Source: Streptomyces sp. SID4985 (GTDB taxonomy: Bacteria; Actinomycetota; Actinomycetes; Streptomycetales; Streptomycetaceae). From it: 50,413 bases of DNA. Position 1 is the first letter of the stretch. The number at the start of each line of letters is the position of its first letter. Shown one piece after another: positions 15,971 to 23,674 of this stretch. The notes below the pieces were generated by a model. It searched no databases. It had not been told where the DNA came from and was given only the letters and a program-made list of their open reading frames with translations. The translations under genes were made by a program, and so were the position numbers. The stretch covers positions 1-50,413 of the forward strand of contig NZ_WWIR01000065.1 of NCBI RefSeq assembly GCF_009863025.1, in the 5' to 3' direction.

Positions 15971-18265
15971 ATGCGCGACACACCTCGTCCGACCGTCACG
16001 CCCGCTTCCGCCCGCCTCACGTCGGCCCGTCTCGCGGAATCCCGCCGGATGACGACGGTGGAGCAGGTCGAGGCATCCGTCGGGCGCCCGCCTCCGCTGG
16101 TCATGATGAAGCAGGTCGACCGCCTCGACGAGGGCTGCGTGGCCGTCCTGGCGCACGCTCCGATCGCGGGGTTCGGCTACGTGGACGCCGAGGGGCACCG
16201 CAGGGCGACCTTCGTCGGGGGCCGCGCGGGATTCCTGCGCGTGCACTCGCCGGAGCGGATCTCGCTTGCTCTCCCCGCGGCTGTGGCGGAGCAGCCGCCG
16301 CCACGGGGGAGCGGTGTGTCGTTCGTGTTCCTGCTTCCCGGGGTGGGGGAGACGCTGCGGGTCAACGGTGTGGTGACGGGGTGCGGGGAGACGGGGTTGG
16401 AGGTGAACGTGCGGGAGGGGTACGTGCATTGCGGGCGGAGCGTGTTGCGGTCGCGGTTGTGGGAGTCGGCGACGATGCCTCGTATCGCCTCTGCGGTGGG
16501 CGAGTTGAGCGAAGGCCCGCTGTGTCGCCCCGATGTCGGCGCGTTCCTGGCCGCGTCGCCCTTTCTCGTCCTGTCGACGGGTGACGCCTCCGGGGCGGGC
16601 GACACGAGCCCTCGCGGTGATCACGCCGGATTCGCCCGGGTGTTGGACGGTCACACGCTCGTCCTTCCCGACCGCAAGGGCAACCAGCGCGCCGACACCT
16701 TCCACAACCTTCTCGAGGACGACCGCATCGCCCTCGCGGCCCTCGTCCCCGGCTGCGCCGAGGTACTGCGCCTGACGGGCCACGCCTCGATCACCGACGA
16801 TCCCGCGTTGCTGGAGACGATGTCGCTGCGCGGCCAGGCACCCCAGGCGGCACTGCTCATCCACGTGCTCGACGCGGAGGTGGCCCACAGCGACGCGGTG
16901 GCGCGGTCGAGTCTGTGGAGCCCGACGGCACACGTCGACCCCACCGCCGTCCCGAACCTGATCGCGCTCGCCTCCCGGCACGCCGCCGCCAACCCCACCG
17001 AGACCGCCGGGGCGCCACCTGCCCTCGTGATGAAGCTGGTCGCCGCTCTGGCGTCCTTCCCTCGTCTGACCCGGGTGTTGATGGACCTGGGCTATCGCGT
17101 CCAACTGGGCAGGGAGGGCTACGGGAGTTCCGGGCGTCGGCGGTCGCCCCGCCGTAGCGGAGTTCCTACGACGGGCCGCCGTATGCGCGTAACCGAGGTG
17201 CGCCGGGAGACACCGCACGCGGTCACCCTCGTACTGGCGGACGCGCGAACTCGTCGCAGGCCGGTGCGTTTTGAGCCCGGCCAGTTCTTCACCTTGGTCG
17301 CCGAGATCGACGGACGTACGGTCCGACGCGCCTACTCGGCGTGTTCGGTGCCCGGCTCGTCCCCACTCGAAGTCACGATCAAGAGAGTTGAGGACGGCCT
17401 CTTCTCCGCATACGCCAACGACCGCCTACGCGCCGGAGATTGCCTGAACGTCCTCGGCCCGTCCGGCGCCTTCCGCGCGACTGCCGCCGACCACCTGGTG
17501 ATGATCGCCGCCGGAAGCGGTGTCACTCCGATGATGAGCATGATCCGCACGAGACTCGCCGAACGGACCGGCCCCCGGCTGTCGTTGCTCTACGCCAACC
17601 GCGACGCATCCCATGTCCTGTTCGCGGACGCCCTGACCCACCTCCAGCGAAGCCACCCCGAACGCCTCTCGGTCACCCACCAGCTGAGCCGCCCGTCCGC
17701 CGCGTGGGCCGGAGCCCGAGGCCGACTCACCCCCGAGACGGTGGGCGAATGGCTGTCGACCCTGAAGCCCTCTGATTCCGCCCACTACTACCTGTGCGGC
17801 CCCGAAGCGGTGATGTCCGTTGCCCACGAAGTCCTCCTCGCCCAGGGCATCCCGCCCGAGCGCATCCACCAGGAGAGCTACACGGCGGCCTCCGACGCCC
17901 CGCCACCGCCGTCCGCCGCCGTACCCCACCCCCTGACCGTCACTCGCAACGGCACCCCTCTCGGCACCACCGCCATCACCCCCGGCCAGACTCTCCTCGA
18001 CGGCGCCCTCACCGCCGGCCTCCCCCTCCCGTACTCCTGCACGGTGGGCAACTGCGGCGAGTGCGTCGTCCGCCTCCGCACCGGCGAGGTCGCGATGAGC
18101 ACGCCGAACTGCCTCACGGAGCAGCAGCGGGCGGAGGGGTATGTGCTGACGTGCGTGGGGCGGCCTTGTTCGGCGGTGGAGGTTGAGGTGGAAGTGGAGG
18201 TGCCGGTGGAAGCGCCGGAGGGCGATGAGGAGCCGGGAACCTCGTCAAGCGGCGGCCGTCACTGA
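15971..18265 (+). CDS. Fused PNPOx-like / FAD-NAD(P) reductase / 2Fe-2S ferredoxin oxidoreductase
   Basis: This 764-aa fusion protein starts at ATG 15971 after a GAAGAGG. Residues about 45-345 look like pyridoxamine-phosphate-oxidase-type flavin split barrels, the clearest being PFLVLSTGDASGAGDTSPRG to LPDRKGNQRADTFHNLLEDD. Residues about 395-635 are a ferredoxin-NADP reductase module, with FAD motif RRAYSACSVPGS, NAD motif AAGSGVTPMMSMI and the CGPEAVM signature. Residues about 650-735 are a plant-type 2Fe-2S ferredoxin with ligands Cys690, Cys695, Cys698 and Cys728. The module order resembles phenylacetyl-CoA/PaaE-type reductases with an added flavin domain. It likely passes electrons from NAD(P)H to a flavin-bound substrate; the substrate is unknown. 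The divergent TetR gene probably controls it. Confidence 0.9.
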   Translation: MRDTPRPTVTPASARLTSARLAESRRMTTVEQVEASVGRPPPLVMMKQVDRLDEGCVAVLAHAPIAGFGYVDAEGHRRATFVGGRAGFLRVHSPERISLALPAAVAEQPPPRGSGVSFVFLLPGVGETLRVNGVVTGCGETGLEVNVREGYVHCGRSVLRSRLWESATMPRIASAVGELSEGPLCRPDVGAFLAASPFLVLSTGDASGAGDTSPRGDHAGFARVLDGHTLVLPDRKGNQRADTFHNLLEDDRIALAALVPGCAEVLRLTGHASITDDPALLETMSLRGQAPQAALLIHVLDAEVAHSDAVARSSLWSPTAHVDPTAVPNLIALASRHAAANPTETAGAPPALVMKLVAALASFPRLTRVLMDLGYRVQLGREGYGSSGRRRSPRRSGVPTTGRRMRVTEVRRETPHAVTLVLADARTRRRPVRFEPGQFFTLVAEIDGRTVRRAYSACSVPGSSPLEVTIKRVEDGLFSAYANDRLRAGDCLNVLGPSGAFRATAADHLVMIAAGSGVTPMMSMIRTRLAERTGPRLSLLYANRDASHVLFADALTHLQRSHPERLSVTHQLSRPSAAWAGARGRLTPETVGEWLSTLKPSDSAHYYLCGPEAVMSVAHEVLLAQGIPPERIHQESYTAASDAPPPPSAAVPHPLTVTRNGTPLGTTAITPGQTLLDGALTAGLPLPYSCTVGNCGECVVRLRTGEVAMSTPNCLTEQQRAEGYVLTCVGRPCSAVEVEVEVEVPVEAPEGDEEPGTSSSGGRH

Positions 18266-18309
18266 GTTGTATAGCCTGTCGATCCGGTCGAACCGAATGA
18301 GGGCGGGAC

Positions 18310-18861
18310 GTGGAGACGCTGGTGAAGGGGGCCGTCGCGGCGGCACTACGTGACGGGAACGACGAGTCGATCCGCCTGTATGTCGCCGCCTGCGTCGAAC
18401 GCATGGCGCCGCTGTTCGTGGGCCTACGGGCGGACGAGCCGGGGCGGGAGGCCGACCTGGACTTCTACGTCGACTCCCTTCGCGACCTTTGGCACGCCGA
18501 CCGACCCCTCGCCGACGCCGCCGAGCGCGTACGTCGGCTGGAGCGGTTCCCGGAGCTGCAACCGAACGAGGAGGGGATCACCGATGTCGCCGACACCTAC
18601 GCCTTCTTCGCTGCCCTCAGCCTGCGGTACGCCCTGCCGGCCCACGGCTCGGGAAGCGCCGATGACGCGGTGGCCTGCGGCCATGCGGCGCTGACCGCGA
18701 TGGGGATGCTGGACCGGAACCTGGCGGGTGCGGGTTTCGTCGCCGAGGAACAACGACTGCAGTCCCTCTCACTGAGCGGCGACGCCTCAGGCATGTGGGA
18801 CGCGAGCGTCATGGCAGGGCGCGAGAGATTTCGTGCGGTGTTGGGCCGCCTGCTCCGCTGA
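18310..18861 (+). CDS. Hypothetical protein
   Basis: I do not recognise this 183-aa protein. It starts at GTG 18310 after GGGCGGGAC. It is acidic, mostly helical by composition, has no signal peptide or membrane span, and includes the segment FYVDSLRDLWHADRPLADA and an alanine-rich C-terminal half. It lies 45 bases after the oxidoreductase and 53 bases before a DUF5959 gene on the same strand, so the three may share a transcript. Small acidic proteins of this kind in Streptomyces are sometimes immunity or adaptor proteins, but nothing here proves that. Confidence 0.65.
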   Translation: METLVKGAVAAALRDGNDESIRLYVAACVERMAPLFVGLRADEPGREADLDFYVDSLRDLWHADRPLADAAERVRRLERFPELQPNEEGITDVADTYAFFAALSLRYALPAHGSGSADDAVACGHAALTAMGMLDRNLAGAGFVAEEQRLQSLSLSGDASGMWDASVMAGRERFRAVLGRLLR

Positions 18862-18914
18862 AGATGTTCCCTGTCGGCAGTCACGTACATTCCCCACAAC
18901 ACAGAGGGCGCACG

Positions 18915-19367
18915 GTGGAACTGATCAGCCTCTCGGACGGCGACAACAGCTTCCGGGTACGGGTGTTGGGGCGTCGGGCGCCCGGTGTGCTGCATCTTCA
19001 CGACCAGCTCGACGCCGAGGTCCTGATCACGAGCAGCTTCGTCAGTGGTCGACTGGCCATGTCCCTTCTCCCGTCCGACCTGGACGACTGGTCGCGTGCG
19101 CTGGATCTCCTCGCCGCAGGGCAGGACATCTGCTGGAGGGACGACGACCACAGCCCCGAGATCAGGATCCAGCCGCACAACGAAGAGCATGAGACTCCCG
19201 CTGTTCATGTGGAGGATCCGGGCAGGTCGTCCGTCTCCGTGTTCCTTCCCATGAACCTTGAAGAGGGTTGGATCGACGAACAGCGGAGACTGCTCGGGCG
19301 GGTACGGAAGGAATGGCCGAGCGAGGTCCTGCAGTCCTCACCGGGTGTCTATGAATGGCGGCGCTGA
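18915..19367 (+). CDS. DUF5959-family protein
   Basis: This 150-aa protein starts at GTG 18915, with GAGGG seven bases upstream. An in-frame ATG at 18864 has no good ribosome site. The sequence MELISLSDGDNSFRVRVLGR, then PGVLHLHDQLDAEVLITSSF, then LSxEDLDDW-like (LLPSDLDDWSRALDLLAAGQ) matches my memory of the DUF5959 family, common in Streptomyces and of unknown function. The remaining sequence is beta-rich and ends near EWPSEVLQSSPGVYEWRR. The protein is cytosolic, with no membrane or secretion signals. Its function remains unassigned. Confidence 0.75.
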   Translation: MELISLSDGDNSFRVRVLGRRAPGVLHLHDQLDAEVLITSSFVSGRLAMSLLPSDLDDWSRALDLLAAGQDICWRDDDHSPEIRIQPHNEEHETPAVHVEDPGRSSVSVFLPMNLEEGWIDEQRRLLGRVRKEWPSEVLQSSPGVYEWRR

Positions 19368-19408
19368 ACGGCTGCCGGGTGTCGTAGGCAGCTGAGTGTG
19401 CCTCCCCC

Positions 19409-20533
19409 TCAAAGCCCTCGGCGTGCGCGCAGCGACGACAGCGCGGCCGCCACCCGTCCGACCGCCTCCGGCGGAGTCGACGCGTGGGGGGAGAGACGGA
19501 GCGAGTCGGTGCGTACCGTCGGCGTGACGCCCTCCGCGTGCAATGCCTTTGCGACGAGCCCAGGTTCGTAATCCGGCAACGTGAAGGACAGGATCCCCGC
19601 GCGGCGCGCCGGGTCGGTGGGGGAGAGGACGCGGCCGCCGTGGGCCGTGACGACCTCGGTGAGTTCGCTGATCCGTGTCTCGATCGCCGCCTCGATCGCA
19701 GTGACCGTGTGCCGTTCGACCAGCTCCAGCGCGGCCGCGAACGCGGCGGCGGTCACCGGGCTCAGGTTGGTGATCGACCAGCGTCGCGCGTCGGGGGCGG
19801 GCGGGTGTTCGGCGCCGTCGAAGAGGCCCACGTCCTCGACTCCTGTCCACCCGGTGAGGACCGGCTCCAACTGCTCCAGCGCTCGGTCGGACAGCGTGGC
19901 GAAACCCGTGGACCAGCCCGCGCGCAGCCACTTCTGGCCGCCCGCGATCACCACGTCCGCCGCGCCCCAGGGCAGTTCGGCCACGCCGAACGCCTGGATG
20001 GCGTCCACGATCAGCAGCCGGTCCGGCCCGATCGCCTCGCGCAGCGCCGCGAGGTCGGCCCGGAACCCCGTACGGAAGTCCACAGCGCTGACGGACAGCG
20101 CCACCACGTCATCGGCGAGCGCGACGCGGACCAGTTCGGGGGTGACCCTGCCACCCGGCTCCGGATCGAGCCAGCGCGGCGTGGCACGGCCCAGGTGCGC
20201 GCTGCGGCGCCACGGATAGTGGTTGGCGGGGAAGTCGCCGCGTGGCACGAGGACCACGCCCTCCCGGACGCCGAGCGCGGCATGGAACACGCCCGTCGAC
20301 GCGTTCGGCAGCAGCACCGTGTGCGCGGCGTCGGTCCCCGCCAGGCGCGCGGCAGCGTTCCGCGCGGTGTCCTCCGCGCGCATCAGGCCGTCCACGGTGG
20401 TGTGGTCGGCACGCGCGGACTCCTCCATGGCTCGCGCGGTGGCGGCCACGGCGTCCCGCGACGGCGGCCCGAACCGTGCGAAGTCGAGGTACCCGGCGGG
20501 GGTGTCGAAGTGGGCTGCGTACGACGTGAGCAC
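19409..20533 (-). CDS. PLP-dependent class V aminotransferase family enzyme
   Basis: This 374-aa enzyme has the start chosen at GTG 20533, preceded on its strand by GGAAGGAC. An in-frame TTG 33 bases upstream lies within a TTGACA-like promoter element and was not used. The fold type I signature is clear: LIVDAIQAFGVAEL with the cofactor aspartate (Asp177), then ADVVIAGGQKWLRAG with Lys201 as the probable Schiff-base lysine, and a C-terminal arginine-containing strand VRTDSLRLSPHAST. The family includes cysteine desulfurase-like lyases and kynureninase-like enzymes. No cysteine loop typical of desulfurases is seen, so a lyase or aminotransferase activity is likely but the substrate is not assignable. 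Confidence 0.87.
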   Translation of the reverse strand: MLTSYAAHFDTPAGYLDFARFGPPSRDAVAATARAMEESARADHTTVDGLMRAEDTARNAAARLAGTDAAHTVLLPNASTGVFHAALGVREGVVLVPRGDFPANHYPWRRSAHLGRATPRWLDPEPGGRVTPELVRVALADDVVALSVSAVDFRTGFRADLAALREAIGPDRLLIVDAIQAFGVAELPWGAADVVIAGGQKWLRAGWSTGFATLSDRALEQLEPVLTGWTGVEDVGLFDGAEHPPAPDARRWSITNLSPVTAAAFAAALELVERHTVTAIEAAIETRISELTEVVTAHGGRVLSPTDPARRAGILSFTLPDYEPGLVAKALHAEGVTPTVRTDSLRLSPHASTPPEAVGRVAAALSSLRARRGL

Positions 20534-20686
20534 GGGGCCGTCCTTCCGGACCGGTAAGGGTGTCAAGGGTGGTGCGGCGCGGGCCGCGGGACGTGGTGAC
20601 CTCCGCCGTCCCGCCCGCGTGGCGTTACGGTACGCGACTCCCGTCGTACGCCCAGCGCCTCGTACGGCACGGAACGGCGGCCCGCT

Positions 20687-20764
20687 CCGAACAGAACGAC
20701 CGAACAGAACGACCGGCCAGGACGGCCGATCGGGACGGCCGAGCAGAACGGCCGGACAGCCCCG
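20687..20764. repeat. Tandem repeat, 13-bp unit, about six copies
   Basis: Units begin at 20687, 20700, 20713, 20726, 20739 and 20752. Units 1 and 2 are identical (CCGAACAGAACGA); the rest drift (CCGGCCAGGACGG, CCGATCGGGACGG, CCGAGCAGAACGG, then a partial copy). The period of exactly 13 is not a multiple of three, and the array lies in the gene-free gap 20534-20805 between the exporter's 3' end and the aminotransferase's 5' end. The role is unknown. Confidence 0.75.
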
Positions 20765-20805
20765 TCGAAGGAGCCGCCCGGCCGTCCCGTCCCCGTCACC
20801 AGGAA

Positions 20806-22518
20806 TCAGTGCCCGGCGGACTCCTCAGGACGCGCGTGGCGCGGCAGGAGGAACGAGAGCAGGAACGTCAGGACGAGCATCCCGTCGACGATCCACAGCA
20901 CCGTCTTCATCACGGAGCCGAAACCGCTCTCGAAGGCGGACGACGCGGTGGCCTTCAGCGCGTCGGGTATCTGCTGAGCGGCCTGCGGGGAGGTGACGGC
21001 CGCGCGGGTGTCCTTCTCCAGACGGGCGCAGGACGCCGGGGTGGCCTCGGGGTCCTTGGCGACGGCGCGGTCGGAGGCGCAGTGCCGCAGGTCCGCGACC
21101 ACACGGTCCTGCGCGGCCGGGGCGACGTGCGCGGCGGCCAGTTGTCCACGCAGACTGTCCGCGCGGTGGTCGACGGCGGTGGCGATGCCGCCGCCCAGGA
21201 GGCCGAAGAAGACGGTGCCCAGGAGGGCCACGCCGAAGGCGCCGCCGAGCTGCTGCATCGCGGTCATGGTGCCCGACGCCGAACCCGTCTCGTGCTGCTC
21301 GACACTGGCGAGGACGATGTCGAAGAACGGCGCCATGAGCAGGCCCATGCCGATGCCGGTGACGAGCAGCGCGGGCAGGAGCTGCCAGGGGCCGACGCCC
21401 GCGCCCACCATGTCCAGGGTCAGCCACACGCCGAACACGCCGAGCGCCATGACCACGGTGCCCGCCTGGAGCACGGCGCGGCCGAACCGGGCGACGCCCT
21501 GGGCGATGCCGAAGCCGACGATCATGCCGCCGGACCAGGGCACCATGACCAGGCCCGCCTTGAGCGGGGAGTAGCCGAGGCCGATCTGGGTGTAGAGGTT
21601 GAAGACCAGCATGAAGCCCTGCATGGTCGAGAAGAAGACCAGGCCGAGGATCATGCCGCCACTGAAGCCGCGCTTGCGGAAGAGGCTGGGGACGACCAGC
21701 GGGTCCTGGCCGGCCCGGCTGCGGCTCGACTCGTAGCGGGCGAAGACGGCGAACACGACGACCGAGGCGGCCATCATCGCGAAGGTCCACACCGGCCAGT
21801 CGTACTCACGGCCCTGGACCAGCGGGAAGATGATGAGCATCGCGCCCAGCGAGACCAGCAGCATGCCGGGGATGTCCAGGCTCGGCTTGGTCTCGGAGCG
21901 GCCCTTCGGCAGATAGCGCGCCGCACCCAGGAGTGCGGCGATGCCCAGCGGCAGGTTGATCAGGAAGATCATGCGCCAGCCGGTGCCGAAGTAGTCGGCA
22001 TCCACGAGCCAGCCCGCCAGGATCGGTCCGCACACCGCGGACAGACCCATGACCGGCCCGAACATGCCGAACGCCTTCTGCGACTCCTTCGGAGGGAACA
22101 TCTCCTTGATCATGCCGAGGCCCTGCGGCAGCATCACCGCGCCGAACAGGCCCTGTACGACCCGCGCGGCGATGAGTATCTCGGGCGAGCCCGCTATGGC
22201 ACACAGCAGCGAGCCGACGGTGAAGCCCGCGGCGCCGACCATGAACATCCGGCGGCGGCCGTGGATGTCGCCGAGCCGGCCGCCGGTGACGAGCCCGACG
22301 GCCATGGAGAGGGTGTAGGCGGCGGCGAGCCACTGGAGCGTGGACGCGCCGCCTCCGAGGTCGGCCCGCATGGAGGGACCGGCGATGTTCGTGACGACGG
22401 CGTCGAGGAGGTCCATCACCTCGGCCGCGAGGATCACGAAGAGTGCTGCCCAGCGCCACCGGTAGGGCGCTGGAGAGTCGGTGGGCGTCTCGCTGGACGC
22501 GACACCGGTGGTGGACAT
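20806..22518 (-). CDS. MFS multidrug exporter, DHA2 (14-span, EmrB/QacA-like)
   Basis: This 570-aa exporter starts at ATG 22518, with AGGAG five bases upstream on its strand. The motif order fits DHA2: first span with the conserved acidic residue region MDLLDAVVTNIAGPSM, motif A as GGRLGDIHGRRRMFM, motif C-like GLSAVCGPILAGWLVD, and fourteen hydrophobic segments. A longer hydrophilic loop, about residues 465-540, with Cys residues precedes the final span, as in several Streptomyces drug exporters. It probably expels a hydrophobic or cationic compound by proton antiport. Control is by the divergent TetR protein: three GAAC-N3-GTTC sites overlap its start region. Confidence 0.93.
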   Translation of the reverse strand: MSTTGVASSETPTDSPAPYRWRWAALFVILAAEVMDLLDAVVTNIAGPSMRADLGGGASTLQWLAAAYTLSMAVGLVTGGRLGDIHGRRRMFMVGAAGFTVGSLLCAIAGSPEILIAARVVQGLFGAVMLPQGLGMIKEMFPPKESQKAFGMFGPVMGLSAVCGPILAGWLVDADYFGTGWRMIFLINLPLGIAALLGAARYLPKGRSETKPSLDIPGMLLVSLGAMLIIFPLVQGREYDWPVWTFAMMAASVVVFAVFARYESSRSRAGQDPLVVPSLFRKRGFSGGMILGLVFFSTMQGFMLVFNLYTQIGLGYSPLKAGLVMVPWSGGMIVGFGIAQGVARFGRAVLQAGTVVMALGVFGVWLTLDMVGAGVGPWQLLPALLVTGIGMGLLMAPFFDIVLASVEQHETGSASGTMTAMQQLGGAFGVALLGTVFFGLLGGGIATAVDHRADSLRGQLAAAHVAPAAQDRVVADLRHCASDRAVAKDPEATPASCARLEKDTRAAVTSPQAAQQIPDALKATASSAFESGFGSVMKTVLWIVDGMLVLTFLLSFLLPRHARPEESAGH

Positions 22519-22637
22519 CGGGACTCCTGGCGGAAGGGCCGCGCCCGCGATGACGCCCACGGATACGGCGGGTGGATGGATACGACAGCCCGGCTCGCCG
22601 GTACGGCCCGGTGAGCCGATGCGGCCGGACGCACGGG

Positions 22638-22688
22638 TGAACACTGTTCACGATAACAGAACACTGCTCACCCGGAGAACGCTGTTCA
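22638..22688. promoter_or_regulatory. Operator array, three GAAC-N3-GTTC sites at the exporter promoter
   Basis: The sites are GAACACTGTTC at 22639-22649, GAACACTGCTC at 22659-22669 and GAACGCTGTTC at 22677-22687. Spacings are 20 and 18 bp, so each lies on about the same helix face. The first is flanked to a perfect 6-1-6 palindrome. They lie just downstream of the exporter -10 box, fitting repression by the divergent TetR protein. Confidence 0.8.
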
Positions 22689-22692
22689 TTAA

Positions 22693-22721
22693 GATATAGC
22701 GCAATCGCCGAGCCGAGACAA
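22693..22721 (-). promoter_or_regulatory. Exporter gene promoter
   Basis: On the minus strand, TTGTCT (22721-22716) and TATATC (22698-22693) are separated by 17 bases. The expected transcription start, about 22686, falls inside the third operator site. Confidence 0.6.
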
Positions 22722-22761
22722 GATATATCGCGTCTGCTTGTGGAAGTTGCCTGTTCACCGA

Positions 22762-22778
22762 CGAGAACACTGTTCTCG
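22762..22778. promoter_or_regulatory. Fourth GAAC-N3-GTTC operator, at the TetR gene promoter
   Basis: CGAGAACACTGTTCTCG is a perfect 8-1-8 palindrome, the strongest of the set. It lies 20 bases before the TetR start and covers the expected -35 region, so auto-repression is likely. Confidence 0.8.
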
Positions 22779-22786
22779 CGCGCGCC

Positions 22787-22792
22787 TAGACT
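22787..22792 (+). promoter_or_regulatory. -10 box TAGACT, leaderless start of the TetR gene
   Basis: TAGACT ends six bases before ATG 22799, and no ribosome binding site is present. The mRNA probably begins at the start codon. Confidence 0.55.
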
Positions 22793-22798
22793 GTCCCC

Positions 22799-23593
22799 AT
22801 GACCGATGTGGCCGCCGGTACCCCCGCCACCCCTCCGCCGTCCCCCTGGGAGCGCCGACGCTCCGGCCGGGCGCAGGCCGCCCCCGCGCGGGCGCCGCTC
22901 TCACGGGACCGGATCGTCGAGGCCGCCTTCGTCGTGCTGGACCGCCAGGGACTCGACGGGCTGTCGATGCGCCAGGTGGCGGCCGAACTGGGCGTCACGG
23001 TCTCCGCCCTCTACGCCTACGTCAGCTCCAAGGACGACCTCCTGGAGCTGATGTACACCCGGCTCTTCGACGGCTTCCGGATCCCGGAACCCGACCCCGA
23101 GCACTGGCAGGAGCAGGTGCGCGACTACGCCCGCGCCGGACGGCGCCGTCTGCTGTCCCACCGCGACGTGGCCCGCATCTCCATGGCCCATGTGCCCTTC
23201 ACGGCCGAACTGCTGCCGCACGTCGAGGGGTTGCTCGCCATATTCCGCACGGCCGGGCTCCCCGACCGCATCGCCGCCGAGGCCGGCGACCTCATCTCGA
23301 CCTACATCGACGGCTTCGTCCTGGAAGAGGACATGTGGCAGGACCGGGCCGCCCGCAGCGAGAAGGGCGGCGAATCCCTGGCCCGCCCGGACTGGCGCGA
23401 GATGGCCGACGAGATGCAGAACTACTTCGCGGCCCTCCCCGAGGACGAGTTCCCCCACCTCCGCGCCCTCTCCGGCGTGATGGTGACCGACTCCTCCGAA
23501 GAACGCTTCGACATCGGCCTGGAGATCATCCTCCGAGGGCTGGCGAGTTACCTGCCGGACGAGGGCGCCCCCGCGACTCCGGCTGACGGCTGA
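22799..23593 (+). CDS. TetR-family repressor of the divergent exporter
   Basis: This 264-aa protein starts at ATG 22799 and is probably leaderless. A proline-rich N-terminal tail of about 35 residues precedes the helix-turn-helix (RIVEAAFVVLDRQGLDGLSM, then VTVSALYAYVSSKDDLLELM). The extended C-terminal domain resembles the TetR_C_1 type found beside drug exporters. Four GAAC-N3-GTTC sites between it and the exporter mark its probable operators. Three more sites of the same form occur at the flavin monooxygenase promoter near 30.55 kb, where no regulator gene is adjacent, so it may act there too. Confidence 0.92.
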   Translation: MTDVAAGTPATPPPSPWERRRSGRAQAAPARAPLSRDRIVEAAFVVLDRQGLDGLSMRQVAAELGVTVSALYAYVSSKDDLLELMYTRLFDGFRIPEPDPEHWQEQVRDYARAGRRRLLSHRDVARISMAHVPFTAELLPHVEGLLAIFRTAGLPDRIAAEAGDLISTYIDGFVLEEDMWQDRAARSEKGGESLARPDWREMADEMQNYFAALPEDEFPHLRALSGVMVTDSSEERFDIGLEIILRGLASYLPDEGAPATPADG

Positions 23594-23609
23594 CGGCTGA
23601 ACGAACCAA

Positions 23610-23647
23610 GCCGCCGGGATGCCGGACAACTGCCCCATCCCGACGGC
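23610..23647. terminator. Bidirectional terminator between TetR and phospholipase D-like genes
   Basis: GCCGCCGGGATG at 23610-23621 pairs with CATCCCGACGGC at 23636-23647, eleven of twelve positions matched, with a 14-nt loop. It lies between convergent stops. Confidence 0.65.
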
Positions 23648-23674
23648 CACGGACACCGACGTGCCCCGTCGTGA

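Noticed and set aside
20687..20764. CRISPR array
   Set aside because: Units of 13 bases with no spacers and no cas genes. It is a simple tandem repeat.
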